This document shows positions 60,682 to 64,000 of a stretch of 64,000 bases of DNA, one piece after another (the stretch's first letter is position 1; every line of letters begins with the position of its first letter). Below the pieces are notes generated by a model. The model had not been told where the DNA came from and made no database searches. It saw only the letters and a program-made list of their open reading frames with translations. The translations under genes were made by a program, and so were the position numbers. This stretch comes from JAFAGX01 sp035624215 (GTDB lineage: Bacteria; Acidobacteriota; Terriglobia; Terriglobales; Acidobacteriaceae), in assembly GCA_035624215.1 (NCBI GenBank), contig DASPRY010000145.1, positions 1 to 64,000 on the forward strand, given 5' to 3'.

Positions 60682-61668
60682 ATGCTTGTTTTTCTCACCG
60701 GCGCAACGGGATTCGTGGGAAGCCACGTGGCCCGCGTTCTGGCCGCGCAGGGTGCTGATCTGCGATTGCTGGTTCGTGCCACGAGCGACCTCAGGAACAT
60801 CGAGGGCCTGCAGGCAAATCGGGTGACTGGCGATCTGCGGGATCCCGCATCGCTTGAGAAAGCAATCTCGGGATGCGATGTGGTGTTTCACGTGGCCGCC
60901 GACTATCGCCTCTGGGTGCGTGACCCCCGGCAGATGTACCAGGCGAACGTTGAGGGCACAAGAGCGATTCTGAACGCTGCAAGAAAGAATGCCGTGCGGC
61001 GGGTGGTTTACACCTCCAGTGTCGCCACAATGGGTTTTACCTCGAACGGCCATCCAGCGGATGAGAATTCGCCGGTTTCGCTCGATAACATGATCGGCCC
61101 GTATAAAAGGTCGAAATTCATGGCGGAGCAGATCGCTCTGCAAGCGGGAAAGAGCGGAATGGACGTGGTCGTGGTCAATCCCACAACCCCGGTCGGAGAA
61201 CGCGATATCAAGCCCACGCCGACTGGCCGCATCATTGTAGATTTCTTGAAGAAGAAGTTTCCTGCGTACGTGGACACCGGACTGAACCTGGTCGACGTTG
61301 AACAATGCGCGCGCGGACACGTGGCCGCTCTCGAGAAGGGAAGAAGCGGAGAGCGTTATATCCTGGGTGGCGAGAACCTGACGTTGAAGCAGATTTTGGA
61401 CAGGCTGGCCGCCATTACCGGACTTCCCTCGCCCAAGGTGAGGGTGCCGTACATTATGGCGCTGGCCACCGGAGTCGTCGACGAACTCATAACCGGAAGG
61501 ATTCTCGGTCGCGAACCGCGTGCCACCGTCGACGCCATCCGCATGGGACGCAAGAAGATGTTCGTTACCTCGGCCAAGGCCGAGAGCGCTCTGGGCTGGA
61601 ACCCGCTCCCGGTGGATTCTGCCCTGCGCCGGGCCGTGGATTGGTTTCGTGCCAATGGTTATGCCTAG
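60682..61668 (+). CDS. hpnA: hopanoid-associated NAD(P)-dependent sugar epimerase HpnA
   Basis: A 328-residue extended short-chain dehydrogenase. Rossmann motif TGATGFVGSHV, GDLRDPASL, VFHVAADYRLW and the catalytic YKRSK with an upstream TSSVATMG serine. The HVAADYRLW motif is characteristic of hopanoid-associated HpnA. Its exact reaction is still not settled. It sits 80 bases after the unknown 146-residue protein; the gap holds a short direct repeat of GCTAAATGC. Confidence 0.9.
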   Translation: MLVFLTGATGFVGSHVARVLAAQGADLRLLVRATSDLRNIEGLQANRVTGDLRDPASLEKAISGCDVVFHVAADYRLWVRDPRQMYQANVEGTRAILNAARKNAVRRVVYTSSVATMGFTSNGHPADENSPVSLDNMIGPYKRSKFMAEQIALQAGKSGMDVVVVNPTTPVGERDIKPTPTGRIIVDFLKKKFPAYVDTGLNLVDVEQCARGHVAALEKGRSGERYILGGENLTLKQILDRLAAITGLPSPKVRVPYIMALATGVVDELITGRILGREPRATVDAIRMGRKKMFVTSAKAESALGWNPLPVDSALRRAVDWFRANGYA

Positions 61669-61684
61669 CGAAATGGGTTCTGCT

Positions 61685-61744
61685 GTCATCCCGAACGAAG
61701 TGAAGGATCTGTAGTTCCCCCTCGCTTGTGTTCCTCGGAATGAC
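61685..61744 (+). repeat. 60-bp repeat with imperfect terminal inverted repeats
   Basis: Starts GTCATCCCGA and ends TCGGAATGAC, 9 of 10 bases complementary. Internal AACGAAGTGAAGGATCT is shared in part with other copies. It lies between hpnA and hpnG inside the hopanoid transcript. Confidence 0.6.
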
Positions 61745-61761
61745 GATCAGGTTAGGAGATT

Positions 61762-62478
61762 TTGTCAGATTCGTGCCAAGTCGCAATCGTGGCCGCCATT
61801 GAGCGGGAAGTCTGGCCTTTGGTCAAAGAGTGGCCAGCGAGCCGACGAGACTTCGACGGGCGCTCGTTCAAATTCTTTGTCAAGGACGGTGTAGTCGTGG
61901 TGTGCGGCGGCATTGGTCCCGAGGCAGCCCGGCGTGCCGCTGAGGCCATCATCACTTTGTACCGTCCAGCGCTGTTGATTTCCGCTGGTTTTGCAGGAGC
62001 CTTAGACTCCACTCTGGAGCTTGGACAGATTCAGAAGCCTCGCTACGTAATCAATGCCAGCGACGGCAGCCGCACCGATTGCGGATCGGGACGAGGCTCG
62101 CTGGTCAGTTTTGATCATGTGGCCGACGCCGAGCAAAAAGCCAGGCTCGGGCTAGCCTACGGGGCCCAGACCATAGACATGGAAGCCGCAGCGGTCGCGC
62201 GCGCGGCCGAAGCGCATGGACTCAGGTTCTTGGCGTGCAAGGTCATCTCCGATACCAGTACCTCAAGCCTCCCTCCAATTGCCGGTTTTGTAGGGAGCGA
62301 TGGCAAATTTCATGTGCTCAGATTTATGGCTTACGTTGCTGTGCGGCCTTGGCTGTGGTTCACGGTGATGCGGCTGGCGAACGACTCGGCTATGGCGGCA
62401 AACAAACTCTGCTCCGCATTGGCACAGAACTTTGAATTCAGTTCCAGGGATTCAGATCTACGCGTCCTGACCCGATAG
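61762..62478 (+). CDS. hpnG: hopanoid-associated nucleosidase HpnG
   Basis: A 238-residue phosphorylase/nucleosidase-fold protein expected to remove adenine from adenosylhopane, giving ribosylhopane or its phosphate. Motifs: VAAIEREVWPLVKEW, VVVCGGIGPEAARRA, LISAGFAGALD and TIDMEAAAVARAAEAHGL, then VISDTSTSSLPP. The start is TTG with AGGAG six bases before it; no ATG fits. Eight bases separate it from the next dehydrogenase. Confidence 0.88.
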   Translation: MSDSCQVAIVAAIEREVWPLVKEWPASRRDFDGRSFKFFVKDGVVVVCGGIGPEAARRAAEAIITLYRPALLISAGFAGALDSTLELGQIQKPRYVINASDGSRTDCGSGRGSLVSFDHVADAEQKARLGLAYGAQTIDMEAAAVARAAEAHGLRFLACKVISDTSTSSLPPIAGFVGSDGKFHVLRFMAYVAVRPWLWFTVMRLANDSAMAANKLCSALAQNFEFSSRDSDLRVLTR

Positions 62479-62486
62479 AGAACAGA

Positions 62487-63611
62487 ATGGCAGTCGCTGA
62501 ACAAGTGAAGCTTTCAAACGCCCTCGGGCCTATTCCCACTACCATGCAAGCCGCCGTATATCGGGGGATGAACGATATTCGTGTCGAATCGGTTCCGGTC
62601 CCGCAAATTGGTCGCGGTGAGTTGCTGATTCGTGTGCATACCTGCGGCATTTGCGGCACTGACTTGAAGAAGATTGCCACCGGTTCGCACCATCCGCCTC
62701 GCATCTTTGGTCACGAAACCTCTGGTGTGGTCGCGGCTGTGGGTGCCGCAGTGAAAGACTTTTCTCCCGGCGATCGCGTGGTGGTTTTCCACCATATTCC
62801 CTGCGGTAGCTGCTTCTATTGCCTCCACAAGACCTTTGCACAATGTGAAACTTACAAGAAAGTGGGCTGTACGGCCGGTTTCGAGCCTGCTGGTGGAGGA
62901 TTTGCCGAGTACGTCCGCGTGATGGACTGGATCGTGGAGCGCGGGACGGTCGCTATCCCCGATGGTGTCTCGTTCGAGCAAGCTTGCTTTGTGGAGCCCG
63001 TGAACACGTGCATCAAGGGAATCCAAAGGCTGCGCCTTTTTCAAGCGGAAACTGCCTTCGTTATTGGCCAGGGCCCTATCGGTATCATATTGAGCGTATT
63101 GGCAAAACGAGCAGGCGCTCGGGTTATCACTTCCGATTTGTATGCTCAAAGGCTTAGAATATCTAAACGCTTCGGTTTACAAAATGGGATCGACGCTTCC
63201 TGCACGGACGCCATTAGCGCTGTGCGGGAGCAGACTGAAGGACGGGGCGCCGACGTCGCCATTGTTGCTGTTGGGGGCAATGCTCTGATTCGAACCGCTA
63301 TGGATGCTGCTCGTCCCGGGGGTCGCGTCTTGTTGTTTGCCCAGACGGCACGAGGAGAAGCCACTATCGATCCGGCGGCGGTCTGTGTGGACGAAAAGAC
63401 CCTTTTGGGATCTTACAGCGCTTCCATCGAGCTGCAGAGCGAGTCAGTACAGTTTGTCATGAACCACGAAATGGATTTGGAGCAACTGATCAGCCATCGT
63501 TTTCCTCTCTCCCATAGCGTGGAAGCTCTGCAGCTAGCTGCCAACCCACAAGCGGACTCTATGAAAATCGTCATCCAGCCTGGCAGCGGTTGGGAAGGAA
63601 ATCATAAGTGA
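62487..63611 (+). CDS. zinc-dependent medium-chain dehydrogenase (MDR)
   Basis: A 374-residue alcohol/polyol-type MDR enzyme. Catalytic zinc ligands in CGICGTDL and FGHETSG, structural-zinc cysteines in PCGSCFYCLHKTFAQC, Rossmann GQGPIG. The best family match is sorbitol/threonine dehydrogenase-like. It is in one run with hpnG (8 bases) and shares a GTGA with the following homologue. Likely substrates are polyols or aldehydes; the context suggests a hopanoid side-chain intermediate, but no evidence in the sequence proves it. Confidence 0.88.
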   Translation: MAVAEQVKLSNALGPIPTTMQAAVYRGMNDIRVESVPVPQIGRGELLIRVHTCGICGTDLKKIATGSHHPPRIFGHETSGVVAAVGAAVKDFSPGDRVVVFHHIPCGSCFYCLHKTFAQCETYKKVGCTAGFEPAGGGFAEYVRVMDWIVERGTVAIPDGVSFEQACFVEPVNTCIKGIQRLRLFQAETAFVIGQGPIGIILSVLAKRAGARVITSDLYAQRLRISKRFGLQNGIDASCTDAISAVREQTEGRGADVAIVAVGGNALIRTAMDAARPGGRVLLFAQTARGEATIDPAAVCVDEKTLLGSYSASIELQSESVQFVMNHEMDLEQLISHRFPLSHSVEALQLAANPQADSMKIVIQPGSGWEGNHK

Positions 63612-64000
63612 ACGGAAAGATGACAGCCGCCGTCCTCTACGGCAAAGAGGACGTCAAAATTGAAAAGGTTCCCATTCCTCGTGTGGGCAATGGGGAAGTT
63701 TTGGTCAAAGTGCAGGTTGCCCTGACCTGCGGCACTGACCTGAAGGTCTATCAGCGTGGCTACCATGCGCGCATGATCGTGCCGCCCGCTTTATTCGGCC
63801 ATGAACTGGCTGGAGTCATCGAAGAAGTCGGTCACGGTGTGCGCGGTTTCAAGCGCGGCATGCGCGTGGTGGCTCTCAATTCCGCGCCCTGTCAGATGTG
63901 CTTCTATTGCTCGCGGCATCAGGAGAATCTCTGCGAGGACTTGCTGTTCAACAATGGAGCCTACGCCGAGTACATACGCATCCCACGCCGCATTGTCGAG
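63608..64000 (+). CDS. second zinc-dependent MDR dehydrogenase, truncated by window end
   Basis: The N-terminal 131 residues of another MDR enzyme: TCGTDLKVYQRGYH, FGHELAGVIEEVG and the structural-zinc set APCQMCFYCSRHQENLC. It starts at GTG overlapping the stop of the first dehydrogenase, or at ATG 63620. The two are clearly related but not close duplicates. The rest lies beyond the window, so whether it keeps the cofactor domain is not visible. Confidence 0.85.
   Translation, partial: MNGKMTAAVLYGKEDVKIEKVPIPRVGNGEVLVKVQVALTCGTDLKVYQRGYHARMIVPPALFGHELAGVIEEVGHGVRGFKRGMRVVALNSAPCQMCFYCSRHQENLCEDLLFNNGAYAEYIRIPRRIVE

Noticed and set aside
60616..61689. 357-residue minus-strand frame opposite hpnA
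   Set aside because: Antisense shadow of a clear SDR gene; its first and last residues lie in repeat-like gap sequence.

Overview
The window reads as chromosomal DNA of a Gram-negative, soil-type bacterium, most likely an acidobacterium (Acidobacteriota, Terriglobia-like). This is inferred from gene content: two eukaryote-like Ser/Thr kinases fused to TolB-type beta-propeller sensors, a hopanoid cluster, a full Tol-Pal operon, many secreted proteins with TonB, PEGA or carboxypeptidase-regulatory domains, and dispersed palindromic repeats built around GTCATCCTGAGCG. I see no rRNA, CRISPR array, prophage, insertion sequence or integron. One tRNA-Arg(CCT) lies at the left edge.

Layout. 0.1-6 kb: tRNA, Ser/Thr kinase, hybrid histidine kinase and a methylmalonyl-CoA decarboxylase. 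6.0-6.6 kb: a gene-free stretch with a good promoter and a foldable segment, a candidate small RNA. 6.6-12.1 kb: a five-gene minus-strand cluster (esterase, RimK-like ATP-grasp, GCS2-type carboxylate-amine ligase, M29-type aminopeptidase, second ATP-grasp-like ligase), which looks like an uncharacterised peptide or amide metabolite pathway. 12.3-19.8 kb: second receptor kinase, a gene interrupted by an in-frame TGA, an enoyl-CoA isomerase, an MBL hydrolase and a Tat-targeted class V aminotransferase. 20-34 kb: envelope and secreted functions (M48 and HELTH proteases, lytic transglycosylase, secreted MetX-like hydrolase, TonB protein, di-heme oxidoreductase) plus an ECF sigma/anti-sigma pair.

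34-47 kb: long plus-strand runs: methylthioadenosine phosphorylase, PfkB kinase and GT-C membrane protein; then MgtC, DapF-like epimerase, LD-carboxypeptidase, Mpl and PlsC (murein peptide recycling and lipid synthesis); then an ECF sigma factor with small membrane proteins, a TPR protein and a ClC channel. 47-54 kb: VOC protein, secreted proteins, a tiny His-rich secreted peptide and the tolQ-tolR-tolA-tolB-pal-cpoB operon. 54-64 kb: recN, then ispH-shc-hpnH-orf146-hpnA-hpnG followed by two coupled zinc dehydrogenases, the second cut by the window end. IspH supplies isoprenoid precursors, Shc makes the hopane skeleton, HpnH adds the adenosyl side chain and HpnG removes adenine; the dehydrogenases are plausible but unproven side-chain enzymes.

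The items most worth checking are the ATP-grasp/GCS2 cluster, the DapF-like protein in which both catalytic cysteines are serine, the hopanoid-linked dehydrogenase pair, and the structured RNA candidate. All assignments come from reading the sequence and remembered family motifs; no database search was run.
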